A DNA stretch of 37,835 nt from Pyrinomonadaceae bacterium (GCA_030841085.1 JAVEDP010000026.1:1-37835), one strand, 5' to 3'; shown: positions 1-8,512, counted from the first letter of the stretch. Notes: generated by a model from the sequence alone, not told the origin. Made by a program: numbers and translations.

Positions 1-933
1 TTGCTGTTTCTGCTGCCCGTCATTCGCCCGTTTCTGCCACTGATGGCTTTCGCCGCCGATCCTTTCCATAAACTGTTTGACCGCTCGCGCACGAGGGAAC
101 AGGAACTGGCAACCGACGACGAGGACGAAGATGTAGACGCGACCGACGATATTCAGGCGCTGATTGATGTGGGTGAGGCTGAAGGCATTTTGGAGGAAGA
201 AGAAGGCGAACTGATCCATTCGATCATCGAGTTTGGCGACACGCGCGTCAGCGAAGTCATGACGCCGCGTCCTGACATCGTTGCTGTGCCTGCCGAAGCT
301 ACCGTTCGTGAAGCACGCGATGTCATGCTTGAATCGAAATATTCGCGTCTGCCGATCTATCGCGACCAGATCGACAACGTCGAGGGCATCATCTACGTTC
401 GCGATCTGTTGCAGCGCTGGGCCGACGGCGATGAAGATGGCAGTATCTCGTCGCTCAAGCGCGATGTTTATTTTGTGCCCGAGACGAAACCGGTCGCGGA
501 GCTGCTTGAAGAAATGCAGAAAGCCCACGTGCAACTTTCGATGGTCATCGACGAATACGGCGGCGTCTGCGGGCTGGTTACGGTCGAAGACATCCTCGAA
601 GAGATTGTCGGCGAAATTGAAGACGAAGACATTGGACGCGAAGAGTTAGAGGACATTGTCGAACAGGAACCGGGTTGTTATGAAGTGCTGGGCTCAACTC
701 AAATTGGGAAGATTGAGCGCCTGTTCGACATGGAGATTGAGGATGACGACTTCACCACGATCGCTGGACTGGTAATCAATCATTCAGGGAAAGTTCCGCA
801 GACGGGCGAACGCCTGACGTTTCGCGGATTGGAGGTCGAGGTGTTGGAGGCTGACGATCGGCGCATAGGCCGGCTGCTGGTGAAGCGCTCGGTCACGGAA
901 AATCAGGGTGAAGCACAAAGAACGAATGCCTAA
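1..933 (+). CDS. CBS-domain/CorC-HlyC family membrane protein, 5' partial
   Basis: This is the C-terminal part of a hemolysin-C/CorC-type protein, a family with an N-terminal DUF21 (CNNM) membrane domain, a pair of CBS domains and a C-terminal CorC_HlyC domain, linked to Mg2+/Co2+ transport or efflux. The first ~22 readable residues look like the end of the last DUF21 helix. They are followed by an acidic linker ([10 protein letters not shown]), the motif [12 protein letters not shown] that opens the CBS pair (about residues 85-210), and the CorC_HlyC domain (about 225-300). The open reading frame runs to the window edge, so the TTG at position 1 is not taken as a true start and the DUF21 domain should lie upstream. 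The stop overlaps the next gene by 8 nt, so the two are probably co-transcribed. Family is clear; the transported ion is not. Confidence 0.9.
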   Translation: MLFLLPVIRPFLPLMAFAADPFHKLFDRSRTREQELATDDEDEDVDATDDIQALIDVGEAEGILEEEEGELIHSIIEFGDTRVSEVMTPRPDIVAVPAEATVREARDVMLESKYSRLPIYRDQIDNVEGIIYVRDLLQRWADGDEDGSISSLKRDVYFVPETKPVAELLEEMQKAHVQLSMVIDEYGGVCGLVTVEDILEEIVGEIEDEDIGREELEDIVEQEPGCYEVLGSTQIGKIERLFDMEIEDDDFTTIAGLVINHSGKVPQTGERLTFRGLEVEVLEADDRRIGRLLVKRSVTENQGEAQRTNA

Positions 934-2059
934 GAAGAAAAGCAAGTTTCTACAAGGTAGCAGAATCGATCCGGCGCCGATAACCAAGCGCACTACCATC
1001 ACGCAACTGGTTGACGAATCGTTTCTGGCGTACAACGGCGCGCGCCTGCGTGAAGCGTGCCAGTTGTTTACGCAAAAAATGCTGGAGCCGCAGGTTACGG
1101 TCGGACTTTCCATCACCGGCGCGTTGACCCCTGCCGGCCTGGGCACATCGGCGTTGATTCCACTAATCAAAGCAGGTTTTATCGATTGGATAATTTCGAC
1201 CGGCGCCAATCTTTATCACGATACCCATTTCGGCATTGGCCTGGCGATGCATCAGGGTAATGCGCAAATTTCCGATATCGTGCTGCGCGCTGAGGAAGTC
1301 GTGCGCATTTACGACATCTTTTTTGATTACTCAGTTTTGCTGGACACGGACGCCTTCTTTCGCAAGATGATTACCGGCAAAGAGTTTCAAAAGACGATGT
1401 CTACCGCTGAGTTTCATTATCTGGCCGGACGTTACGTGCACGAACGGGAGATCAAACTGGGCTTGAAAGATAAATCGCTGCTGGGTGTCGCGTACGAATA
1501 TGCCGTGCCGATTTACACGTCCTCGCCGGGTGATTCTTCGATCGGTATGAACGTCGCGGCCAAGGCGCTGCAAGGAAATAAACTAGCATTCGATCCATCG
1601 CTTGATGTGAATGAAACAGCGGCAATCGTCTTGTCAGCAAAACGAAATGGTGGAAAGAAGGCTGGTCGCGGCAAGCACAAAAAAGGTGAGTCGGCTGTTT
1701 TTATTCTCGGCGGAGGTTCGCCAAAGAACTTTCTATTGCAAACTGAGCCGCAGATTCAGGAGGTGCTGGGCATCGACGAACGCGGCCACGACTATTTTCT
1801 GCAAGTTACCGACGCGCGTCCCGATACTGGCGGACTCTCCGGAGCGACGCCGGGCGAGGCTGTCTCGTGGGGCAAGGTTGATCCCGATCGATTGCCCGAC
1901 GCTGTCGTGTGTTACGTCGATTCCACAGTGGCGCTTCCGATCATTACGGCTTATGCTTTAGCAACGCACGACGCGCGCGAGCCGCGGCGACTATATGAAC
2001 GTCGTCAGGAGTTCATGGATTTGCTGCTTTCCGAATACAAGAAATCGAAACGCCGTTGA
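926..2059 (+). CDS. Deoxyhypusine synthase-like protein
   Basis: Deoxyhypusine synthase (DHS) moves the aminobutyl group of spermidine, NAD-dependently, onto a lysine of eIF5A. Bacteria lack eIF5A, so bacterial relatives are thought to use another acceptor, for example a polyamine. The protein (377 residues from ATG 926) keeps the family's hallmarks: the segment [10 protein letters not shown] near the N-terminus, an [10 protein letters not shown] loop, and EAVSWGK near the C-terminus, whose lysine (about residue 317) aligns with the catalytic lysine of human DHS (K329). A GTG at 908 would add six residues; ATG 926 gives an 8-nt overlap with the CBS gene and is preferred, although neither start has a strong ribosome binding site. 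A basic insertion (about residues 240-255, [17 protein letters not shown]) is notable. Substrate is unknown; alternative roles include homospermidine formation. Confidence 0.87.
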   Translation: MPKKKSKFLQGSRIDPAPITKRTTITQLVDESFLAYNGARLREACQLFTQKMLEPQVTVGLSITGALTPAGLGTSALIPLIKAGFIDWIISTGANLYHDTHFGIGLAMHQGNAQISDIVLRAEEVVRIYDIFFDYSVLLDTDAFFRKMITGKEFQKTMSTAEFHYLAGRYVHEREIKLGLKDKSLLGVAYEYAVPIYTSSPGDSSIGMNVAAKALQGNKLAFDPSLDVNETAAIVLSAKRNGGKKAGRGKHKKGESAVFILGGGSPKNFLLQTEPQIQEVLGIDERGHDYFLQVTDARPDTGGLSGATPGEAVSWGKVDPDRLPDAVVCYVDSTVALPIITAYALATHDAREPRRLYERRQEFMDLLLSEYKKSKRR

Positions 2060-2132
2060 GTTAGCGTTGAGGAAAGGCGACATTTCCGCACGCCGAGAAA
2101 ATTCGATTAAGAGACAGGGGCAATTAGCGAAC

Positions 2133-2549
2133 ATGGGTCTAACACCAGTCACCGGCCAGAAACCGAAGTATTACGATTGCGATAAATGCATCGCCTACTG
2201 CTGCTCGATCTATGATCGCGTCCAGGTAATACCGCGAGACATACGGCGATTAGCGGCCCACTTTGGAGTCACTCCGGAAGTGGCAAGTGCGCGCTTCACC
2301 AAAACGTGGGGCAAAGAACGAATTCTTCGCCGCCGTTCCGATAAGATGTTCGGCCAGGCGTGCATGTTTCTGGACCAGGAGACGCGCAAGTGCACCATCT
2401 ATCATGCGCGACCCGGTACCTGCCGCGAGTTTCCTACCACGGCTCGTTGCGCTTACTACGATCTAATTAAATTTGAACGCACCCAGCAGGACGATCCGGA
2501 TGTGCTGCCGCTGGTGAAAATTACTTTCAGGAACGGGAAAGGAAAGTAG
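2133..2549 (+). CDS. YkgJ-type CxxCxxxCC cluster-binding protein
   Basis: A 138-residue protein with an N-terminal cysteine cluster DCDKCIAYCCS (C16, C19, C23, C24) and later cysteines in GQACMFLD, RKCTIYHARPGTCREFP and TARCAYYD. This is the signature of the YkgJ/UPF0153 family, proposed to bind zinc or an iron-sulfur cluster; no enzymatic role is established. The open frame extends upstream to 1995 inside the previous gene, but ATG 2133 places the cysteine motif close to the N-terminus as in relatives, so the shorter form is chosen. It lies 73 bp after the DHS-like gene on the same strand and could be part of the same transcript. Function is inferred only at the level of metal binding. Confidence 0.82.
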   Translation: MGLTPVTGQKPKYYDCDKCIAYCCSIYDRVQVIPRDIRRLAAHFGVTPEVASARFTKTWGKERILRRRSDKMFGQACMFLDQETRKCTIYHARPGTCREFPTTARCAYYDLIKFERTQQDDPDVLPLVKITFRNGKGK

Positions 2550-2571
2550 CGCGCGGCGCTGCAAACGCGAT

Positions 2572-2678
2572 GTAAAGCAAACTGTTAGTTTGCGGTCGTT
2601 CGCTGCAGATGACGTTGCTGGCGTTTTGCAACCCACGTTTGAGTTTACAATCCACCGCAAACTAACAGTTTGCTTTAC
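2572..2678. repeat. Palindrome family 1, inverted pair (copy A)
   Basis: Two 24-bp arms (2572-2595 and 2655-2678) are perfect inverted copies around a 59-bp spacer. Each arm is itself a hairpin with core GCAAACTGTTAGTTTGC (7-bp stem, GTT loop). The same arms recur at 3944-4078 and 29749-29831 with unrelated spacers. The right arm ends 18 bp before the start of the next small gene. Confidence 0.93.
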
Positions 2679-2696
2679 GAAGTAAGGAAGATCGAC

Positions 2697-2918
2697 GTGG
2701 AACGTTTATTAACTGGTTATATTGGAAAGAAGTTGGATGTCTATTGCGGCGGAGCCTCAAGTCTGCGTGGTGAGGCCTTGCAAGTTGAAGATGGCGTGCT
2801 TCACCTCAAGGATAACGACGGCAAGATATGTTTCATAGCGATAGATAAGATCGTAGTGGTGTGGGAAGGTCGAGAAGACGAGCACCGCGCTGGATTTGTC
2901 TCGTTCACCGAAAAGTAG
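2697..2918 (+). CDS. Small conserved protein, DUF6897/MM0924-like
   Basis: A 73-residue soluble protein beginning at GTG 2697, which has a good ribosome binding site (TAAGGAAG) six bases upstream. A TTG at 2670 is also in frame but lies inside the family 1 palindrome and would translate repeat sequence, so it is rejected. The sequence has the look of a small beta-barrel: IGKKLDVYCGGASSLRGEALQVEDGVLHLKD followed by a short strand-rich stretch with IDKIVVVWE, split here only for description. This pattern resembles the small MM0924 family (DUF6897), whose function is unknown; that assignment is from memory of the motif and is moderate. The gene ends 20 bp before a bidirectional terminator shared with the convergent NlpC/P60 gene. 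Confidence 0.72.
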   Translation: MERLLTGYIGKKLDVYCGGASSLRGEALQVEDGVLHLKDNDGKICFIAIDKIVVVWEGREDEHRAGFVSFTEK

Positions 2919-2938
2919 TCAAGGCTATTTATTAAACA

Positions 2939-2974
2939 GAAACGCCGGCACCCGAAAAGGGTCGCCGGCGTTTC
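2939..2974. terminator. Bidirectional intrinsic terminator
   Basis: A hairpin with stem GAAACGCCGGC / GCCGGCGTTTC and an inner ACCC/GGGT extension lies between the convergent ends of the small DUF6897-like gene (2918) and the NlpC/P60 gene (2995). Short A- and T-runs border it, so it could end transcription in both directions. Confidence 0.75.
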
Positions 2975-2994
2975 CGTTTACACATACTGTTCTA

Positions 2995-3603
2995 TTAGTC
3001 CGTGGTGGCGGCTTTAACCGGCACCGGAACCTGACGGAAGCCGTCGATGCGCGCGAGCCAATAATCATTGAAAGGCGAATAAACGACGCCGTGATGGCGC
3101 GAGGCGTGATAGAAGCCATGCTCATCAGCGACCACGCCGACGTGCGCAAGGTTGCTAAAGAATACGAGCGTACCGAATTTGTATTGTTCGCTTGGCGCGG
3201 GAGCGGTGAAGCGACTCCACAACGTTCGAGCACTGCCGCGCTCAAAATCAATACCAGCCGACTGGTAAATGCTCCAAACAAAACCTGAACAATCATATGC
3301 CGAAGGGCCTGTCGCTCCCCACACATAGGGAGAACCAAGCCGCTGATCGATCGCCGCAGTCATCAATTGCTGAAAATGATTTCCCGAGGGCGCCGTGACG
3401 AGGGTCACTGCCTTGATATCTTCAGCGGACGCCAGGGAAATTATGACTGGGTCGTCGTCGGCAATCGGAAGATTCGAGACAGCATTTGCTTTGGCTAGTT
3501 GATGCAGACTTATATCTGCACTTTGCGCCAAAGCGGTTTGGGCAATCATGCCGAGCGAAAGGCAGGCCGCTAGCGCATAGGGGAACAGTCGTTTAGAAAA
3601 CAA
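2995..3603 (-). CDS. Secreted NlpC/P60 family cell-wall hydrolase
   Basis: A 202-residue exported protein with an N-terminal signal peptide (hydrophobic stretch 8-25, cleavage likely after ALA near residue 26) and a C-terminal NlpC/P60 domain. The catalytic triad is visible: C105 in YDCSGFVW, H154 in LAHVGVVAD and H166 in GFYHASRH. Enzymes of this fold cut gamma-D-glutamyl-diaminopimelate bonds in peptidoglycan stems. The start is TTG: a ribosome binding site (TTTAGGAGA) lies about 9 bases upstream and no in-frame ATG precedes the signal peptide. About 75 residues between signal and domain have no recognised fold. It is monocistronic, with a roughly 340-bp leader upstream and a terminator just downstream. 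Confidence 0.9.
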   Translation of the reverse strand: MFSKRLFPYALAACLSLGMIAQTALAQSADISLHQLAKANAVSNLPIADDDPVIISLASAEDIKAVTLVTAPSGNHFQQLMTAAIDQRLGSPYVWGATGPSAYDCSGFVWSIYQSAGIDFERGSARTLWSRFTAPAPSEQYKFGTLVFFSNLAHVGVVADEHGFYHASRHHGVVYSPFNDYWLARIDGFRQVPVPVKAATTD

Positions 3604-3943
3604 AGGGGAACTTCTCCTAAATTTTATTATTGCCGCAACTACTCTAGTGAGGAGCTACTCGGGAGGGCGAAACCATAATAATGGGCCGGAAATCATTGAA
3701 CAAGCGGCAATGTGACTGTTTCGTGACGAATCACAAACGTGCGCAACACTGCGACCCAAAAGAGGTCACGAGGATATTTTTTTGAAAGGGAGATGTGTGA
3801 GTGAATGCGTCCAAAATGTCTGACAGAAAATATAATCAGTCAATGTGAACCCTTATTAGTTGGCGCGGTGCAGCAGGCGACAGAGATTAATGGCGAATAA
3901 AAGAGTGAGTGCAAGAGTCATGGGACAAGCTCCCGCATGATCC
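3604..3943. other. Long upstream region of NlpC/P60 gene, no gene seen
   Basis: No convincing open frame. Read towards the NlpC/P60 gene it holds small hairpins (GTGATTCGTCAC; GACC...GGGTC) and an AT-rich stretch near 3828-3835 that could contain a promoter. I compared it by eye with c-di-AMP and c-di-GMP riboswitches, which often precede such hydrolases, and did not find their conserved cores. Confidence 0.4.
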
Positions 3944-4078
3944 GTAAAGCAAACTGTTAGTTTGCGTCGTCGTTGGCAATCGAGTTGATACGAAGAAAAG
4001 AGATTGAATCGGTGGTGAGTTCCGTAAAAGACGAAGCGAGATTCTAGCCAACCACCGCAAACTAACAGTTTGCTTTAC
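3944..4078. repeat. Palindrome family 1, inverted pair (copy B)
   Basis: Arms at 3944-3966 and 4055-4078 match those of the copy at 2572-2678; the 88-bp spacer does not. On the minus strand the arm begins one nucleotide after the TAA stop of the ATP-grasp gene. Confidence 0.93.
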
Positions 4079-4079
4079 G

Positions 4080-5147
4080 TTAACTGCCTTGATTAGCAGC
4101 CTGGTAGTTCATTCCGACTGTCATAATTTTTTGCAGTAACTGATCGTAAGGAAGTCCGCTGTGCGCCGCTGAATCGGCGAAGTCTTCATTTTCAGCAATC
4201 TGCGGATTGGGATTGGCCTCGAGCAGATAGAACTGGCCTTCTTCAGTCAGCCGATAATCAAGCCGTGCATAACCGCTCAAAAACATGTAACGGTAAATTC
4301 GTTTTGATAAGCGCTCGAGCATCTTGTGTTGCTCAGGAGTCAGTTCGGCCGCGCGTGTCTTGACGCCCACTTTCTCCTGGTAGGCAGGATCCCACTTTAC
4401 TTTGAGGGTGGCGATATTTTCCGACCCTTCCGGCAGTTTCTCCATCACGAGTTCCCACGGCGAATACGTCTGAATGTTCGTGTTTCCAATTACGCCCACG
4501 TAAATCTCCCGGCCTTTTATGTATTGCTCGGCGATGGCTGCGGTCCTGTTTTGGCGGTGAATAAACTCGACGCGCTGGCTCAGTTTCTCGTCGTCGTGAA
4601 CGATTGAAGCCTGGGCAATGCCAACTGAACCCTCCTCGCTAATCGACTTGACCAGCAGGGGGAACTTCAAACGCTTTGGCCGACGGACCTTGCGATTCAT
4701 GGGAAACACCGCAAAATTTGGCACCTGAATGCGGTGATAACTGAGAATCATTTTCGTGAGGGCCTTGTCGTGGGCCAGGGTCAGACCGCGCGGATTGCAA
4801 CCGGTATAGGCCTGCTTCATCAGTTCGAGATAGCTGACGACATGCTGATCGTAAAGCGGATAACCGTGAAACTCTTCCAACAGGTTAAAAGCGATGTGGG
4901 GTTTATGTTCGAGCAACGCATTGCCAATCGCATTGAGCTGATTGTAGAGGCCGACTGGATAAACCTCATGCCCCATCTTCTTCAGAGTTGAGATTACGTC
5001 GTACTCAGTTTTGATCTCGATCTTTTCCTTGTCGCTGAGGCCGTCGAGGGTCTCGGGCGGCACCAGATCCTGATGGACCAGGACAATGATGCGCAACTTC
5101 TTCTTCGGCTCGAAAATCTCCTTCTTCTTTTTTGATTTAGAAGTCAT
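4080..5147 (-). CDS. D-Ala-D-Ala ligase-like ATP-grasp enzyme
   Basis: A 355-residue ATP-grasp ligase. Such enzymes activate a carboxylate with ATP and join it to an amine; the closest fold is D-alanine-D-alanine ligase. Visible features: basic N-terminus (residues 1-18), N-terminal Rossmann-like part, AHDKALTK (125-132), the ATP-binding lysine in FPLLVKS (K167), the flexible glycine loop EEGSVGI (171-177), EQYIKGREIYVGV (207-219), and the metal-binding residues D297 (ARLDYR) and E310/N312 (LLEANPNP). The start at 5147 forms an ATGA overlap with the stop of the upstream metallopeptidase, which indicates translational coupling; a longer frame to 5267 is not used. It is unlikely to be the housekeeping Ddl because of this context and an atypical N-terminus. 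Substrate unknown. Confidence 0.87.
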   Translation of the reverse strand: MTSKSKKKKEIFEPKKKLRIIVLVHQDLVPPETLDGLSDKEKIEIKTEYDVISTLKKMGHEVYPVGLYNQLNAIGNALLEHKPHIAFNLLEEFHGYPLYDQHVVSYLELMKQAYTGCNPRGLTLAHDKALTKMILSYHRIQVPNFAVFPMNRKVRRPKRLKFPLLVKSISEEGSVGIAQASIVHDDEKLSQRVEFIHRQNRTAAIAEQYIKGREIYVGVIGNTNIQTYSPWELVMEKLPEGSENIATLKVKWDPAYQEKVGVKTRAAELTPEQHKMLERLSKRIYRYMFLSGYARLDYRLTEEGQFYLLEANPNPQIAENEDFADSAAHSGLPYDQLLQKIMTVGMNYQAANQGS

Positions 5148-6163
5148 ACGGCGATGCGATGATAACCCGAATGCAACACGTTCATGACCTGAACTGTCAA
5201 GACAATCATCAGGCGGCGGCGCGCTTCGCGTGGCGGAATGGCGACGCGCAGCTTTAAATCCTGGCAACGATCGATCATGTTTTCGATGACATGATCGATA
5301 GTGTACTGGTGCACGCCGGTGCCATCGGCGACTATCTGACGCAACTCGCGCCGCACGCTGCGGATGAAGCTGGCAGCGGTTGGCTTGGCACGATGCTTGG
5401 GATCGTCCGAGAAGATGCGCCGCAAATCACGATCGTAAACAGCGGGCCAATCAAAGTCGTAACGCTCACGCTTGCGGCGGTAATGCTCACGCAGCGTGAT
5501 GCGTATTTCGGAAAGCGGTTCAACTTTCGTGCGCGCGCGATTGCGCGGTTTGGTGCCGGCGAGCTCGGTCATCGATTCGTCGATGTATTCAAGTTTCCTT
5601 AACGCCGGCCAACCCTTGTAACGCCGCCGCCAGCGCGAACGGGGCTGCAGCCACACAGCAAACGTTTCTGCAAAGTCTTCAGCCGGATGCGCCTGGGCAT
5701 ACCATGCGCGCAGGTGCAACACGTAGTTTCGACTCTTTGGCTTTGGCTTATAGAAATCCGGATACCGTTGCGCAAACGATCCAAACAGTTCGCGCCAGCG
5801 CGCCTTGAAGTGCAGCCGAAAGGCGGTGTCGAGCGCGTGGCCGGCTTCGTGCCGAAGAATCCGCATACACTCGGTATCGGTTCCGCCCTCGACTTCCAGC
5901 ATCTGCTTGCGTTCGAGTTTCATCAGCCGCGGATGGGCCAGGTAAAAGGGAATGGCGATGCCGGGCACACCGTCGGGCGAAAACCATTCTTCCGACAGCC
6001 AGACGTGGGGCTTAAAGCGGATGCCGCGGTCGTTGAGTTCGCTGTAAAGCCGCTTGATGTGAGGTTCGAGAAACGAGCCTTTGATCTTCAGCGCCAGGTC
6101 GCAAATGCGCAGATCGAGCAGATGCTCGTCGGCCAGCCGGTACCAGGGAAAGCGGTAGCTCAC
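5144..6163 (-). CDS. HExxH zinc metallopeptidase-like protein
   Basis: A 339-residue protein with the zinc motif HEAGH (105-109) followed by HPAEDFAETFAVWL, where E162 or E166 is the probable third ligand. This resembles the family of putative zinc-binding metallopeptidases (gluzincin-like) found beside ATP-grasp ligases. The N-terminal ~100 residues have no signal peptide, so the protein is probably cytoplasmic. The C-terminal third is basic and rich in arginine. GTG 6163 is chosen because GGAGGAA lies 8 bases upstream; the frame also has TTG at 6181. It forms a two-gene unit with the ATP-grasp ligase (ATGA overlap), suggesting that one makes an amide or peptide bond and the other acts on the same product, which is inference. 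Confidence 0.8.
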   Translation of the reverse strand: MSYRFPWYRLADEHLLDLRICDLALKIKGSFLEPHIKRLYSELNDRGIRFKPHVWLSEEWFSPDGVPGIAIPFYLAHPRLMKLERKQMLEVEGGTDTECMRILRHEAGHALDTAFRLHFKARWRELFGSFAQRYPDFYKPKPKSRNYVLHLRAWYAQAHPAEDFAETFAVWLQPRSRWRRRYKGWPALRKLEYIDESMTELAGTKPRNRARTKVEPLSEIRITLREHYRRKRERYDFDWPAVYDRDLRRIFSDDPKHRAKPTAASFIRSVRRELRQIVADGTGVHQYTIDHVIENMIDRCQDLKLRVAIPPREARRRLMIVLTVQVMNVLHSGYHRIAV

Positions 6164-6386
6164 GCGCAATTCCTCCAACAAAACGGCCGGTTTCGGCCGA
6201 AAAAGTTGAAACTGCGTAATACTAGCGGCAACCGGTTCGTGGCTGGCATGCGTGGCGGCAGAAGGCTGTCGGGGCTATTCAGAATTAGGGAACGGCGCTC
6301 ATTCTAGCGGTGATTGCCGCTATCTGCCAGACGAGCGCCAAAAGGATTGCGTTCGCCTTGAATGATTAGCACTGTGGCGGAGCGAG

Positions 6387-7049
6387 TTAGCTCCCGGGCA
6401 TCACCCCGGTTTTAAGAAACGACGATGGGCAATGCTTTTCGACTACGCACTGATCGCACAACGGATTGCGCGCCTTGCAAATCGCGCGACCGTGCGCAAT
6501 GAGCAGATGCGAAAAGATGACCCAGTCTTTTTTCGGCACCAGCGTTATCAAATCGTTTTCAATCTTTTCCGCTGTCTTCTCGGCGGACAAACCCAGTCGG
6601 TGCGACAGCCGCGTAACGTGCGTGTCCACCACCACGCCCGAGGCAATTCCAAAAGCATTACCCATGACGACGTTCGCAGTTTTCCGCGCCACGCCCGGCA
6701 ACTCAAGTAGTTGCTCGATCGTCTCCGGAACTTTGCCGCCGTACTGTTCGGTCAAAACTTTTGCCGTGCCCTGAATCGATTTTGTTTTGTTGCGAAAAAA
6801 ACCGGTGGTGCGAATGTCGCGCTGCAGTTCTTTCTCGGAAACTTTTAGATAGTCTTCCGGCTTGCGGTACTTGCGAAAGAGATCCTGCGTGACAATGTTC
6901 ACGCGCGCGTCCGTGCATTGCGCGGAGAGGATGGTCGCAATCAGTAACTCGAAAGCATTCGAGTGATTCAGCGAACACTTTGCGCCGGGGTATGCCTTCT
7001 TAAGCAGGCGGATAATCTTGCGCGCGCGTGTTTTGAGTTCTGTAAGCAT
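6387..7049 (-). CDS. nth: Endonuclease III
   Basis: Endonuclease III is a bifunctional DNA glycosylase/AP lyase that removes oxidised pyrimidines in base-excision repair. The 220-residue protein shows the helix-hairpin-helix LPGVARKTANVV with catalytic K123, the catalytic aspartate D142 in VVDTHVTRLS, and the four-cysteine iron-sulfur loop C191-x6-C198-x2-C201-x5-C207. These match the E. coli enzyme in spacing and length. No clear Shine-Dalgarno precedes ATG 7049. Upstream lies a nested palindromic repeat (7085-7242), downstream about 200 bp without a gene before the metallopeptidase gene, so it is probably transcribed alone or as a distal gene. Confidence 0.96.
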   Translation of the reverse strand: MLTELKTRARKIIRLLKKAYPGAKCSLNHSNAFELLIATILSAQCTDARVNIVTQDLFRKYRKPEDYLKVSEKELQRDIRTTGFFRNKTKSIQGTAKVLTEQYGGKVPETIEQLLELPGVARKTANVVMGNAFGIASGVVVDTHVTRLSHRLGLSAEKTAEKIENDLITLVPKKDWVIFSHLLIAHGRAICKARNPLCDQCVVEKHCPSSFLKTGVMPGS

Positions 7050-7084
7050 TTTTTCTGCCGCGGATTAACGCGGATGTTTCAGTG

Positions 7085-7242
7085 CAGAACCGCGAGCGGT
7101 AGCGACCGGATGCTAAAGTCAACCCGAACCGGTTTACCCGGATTGAATGCTCATTTACCCGCAATTGAATGCAGCATCCGGTCGCATCCACCACCCCCCG
7201 CGGGCTGCCCGCGCGGGGGCCCCGGTCCGCTCGCGGTTCCGC
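7085..7242. repeat. Palindrome family 6 pair with a second repeat nested in it
   Basis: Left arm 7085-7113 carries the core AGCGGTAGCGACCGG that also flanks the RAYT gene at 27517-27551 and 28123-28157. The right arm is split: 7174-7185 and 7227-7242 are its two halves, separated by about 41 bp (7186-7226) that form a very GC-rich hairpin (GCGGGCTGCCCGC flanked by C5/G5). A related motif CCGCGGATTAACGCGGAT lies just before it at 7060-7077. Confidence 0.8.
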
Positions 7243-7246
7243 ATGA

Positions 7247-8512
7247 TCATCTTTTGCCATTGGCGATTTTCGCCGCTTCAGGCAAGCCGCGCAAACGGAG
7301 CATCGCCAGCACCCCCAGAAACGGTCCCGGCGCGAGTATCGTAAACGCATAACGCCAGCCGACCAATTTCACGAAGGTAGGAACCAGTTGAATCGAAAAG
7401 CTGGTTAGCAGAAAGCCGATGCTGGTTTGAATCGTCAGAGCCGTGCCCATGTATTGGCGGTCTCCCAACTCGGTGATGCAGGCAGAAAACTGTGGCGAGT
7501 CGGCAATTACGGTAATACCCCAAACGGCTGACACGGCCAACAACAGAAACGGATTGGCGCCGAAAAGAAAACCCACCAGCAAACAACAGGTGCCGCTGAT
7601 GGCCATGGCCCACGAAGTGACGGCAGTTCTTCCGACCCGGTCAGCCAGCAGCCCGCCGCCGACACAGCCCAGCGCCCCGCAACCGATAATCAGAAACGAG
7701 GAAAACTCGGCCAGCTCCGATGTGGTCTGTCCGGCAAACACCATCGGGGTGTTTCGCGCTGCAAGACTGGCCCGAATCATTACCGGGATCCACGCCCACA
7801 TCGCGTACAGTTCCCACATGTGTCCGAAGTAACCAAAACTTGCCAGCCTGACACCACGATTACGGAAAACTGCAAACGCCTGTTTCCAATCAAAGCGAGC
7901 GGGCGGCAAGGCGTATGGTCCATCGTCAACGAAAAGTAAGACTATCAAACCACCCACAATCGCGAGCAGCGAAATGAAAAAGACATTCACGCGCCAATCA
8001 GCACTGCCCAGTCCATTCACGAGATATGGCGAAGCTTTGCCCAATGTTAAAGCTCCAACGAGCACGCCCAGCGCCATGCCCCGGCCACGTTGAAACCAGG
8101 TCGCCATGATTTTCATTCCCGGCGGATAGACCCCGGCGAGAAACATTCCAGTCAGGAAGCGCAGCGAGATTCCCATCTGTGGTCCATGCGCGTAAGCGCC
8201 GAAAGCAGCATTCGCCAGCGCCCCGCCCAGGGCGGAAACGGCAAACACGTAGCGAACGCTGATCAGATCCGGCAAATTGAGAAAGGCGCTGAGCAATGTT
8301 CCGAACACGAAGCCGAGCTGGACTGAAATCGTCAACCAACTCGCCGCCGTTTCGCCCAAATGCCATTCAGCGCGCAGGGCAGGCACAACTGCCGAAGCGC
8401 TGAACCAAAGCGACATGCCTAGCAATTCGGCAAGTGACAATAAAGCCAACGCGCGCCAGCGAGCTGACGAGGGCGTTACTTGTGAGGTTGCGGATTGTGT
8501 TGGTGACGGCAT
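7247..8512 (-). CDS. MFS transporter
   Basis: A 421-residue major facilitator superfamily permease with about twelve hydrophobic segments. The opening AELLGMSLWFSASAVVPAL is typical of MFS carriers of the nitrate/anion or unknown-substrate type, and LLADRVGRTAV between helices 8 and 9 is the second-half copy of motif A. The first-half copy is weak (LNLPDLISVRY), which is common in divergent members. The ~16-residue N-terminus is soluble and Ser/Thr-rich. The TGA stop lies only 5 bp beyond the family 6 palindrome. Substrate cannot be predicted from the sequence. Start ATG 8512 has no obvious ribosome binding site. Confidence 0.88.
   Translation of the reverse strand: MPSPTQSATSQVTPSSARWRALALLSLAELLGMSLWFSASAVVPALRAEWHLGETAASWLTISVQLGFVFGTLLSAFLNLPDLISVRYVFAVSALGGALANAAFGAYAHGPQMGISLRFLTGMFLAGVYPPGMKIMATWFQRGRGMALGVLVGALTLGKASPYLVNGLGSADWRVNVFFISLLAIVGGLIVLLFVDDGPYALPPARFDWKQAFAVFRNRGVRLASFGYFGHMWELYAMWAWIPVMIRASLAARNTPMVFAGQTTSELAEFSSFLIIGCGALGCVGGGLLADRVGRTAVTSWAMAISGTCCLLVGFLFGANPFLLLAVSAVWGITVIADSPQFSACITELGDRQYMGTALTIQTSIGFLLTSFSIQLVPTFVKLVGWRYAFTILAPGPFLGVLAMLRLRGLPEAAKIANGKR

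Noticed and set aside
2925-3338. Open frames on both strands around the NlpC/P60 gene end (2896-3288 plus, 2925-3338 minus)
   Set aside because: They overlap the well-supported NlpC/P60 gene and the terminator and have no recognisable domain.
3604-3943. Possible c-di-AMP or c-di-GMP riboswitch before the NlpC/P60 gene
   Set aside because: The conserved cores of neither class could be found by eye; only short hairpins are present.
5148-5267. N-terminal extension of the ATP-grasp ligase
   Set aside because: It lies within the metallopeptidase gene; the ATGA overlap at 5144-5147 is the better start.
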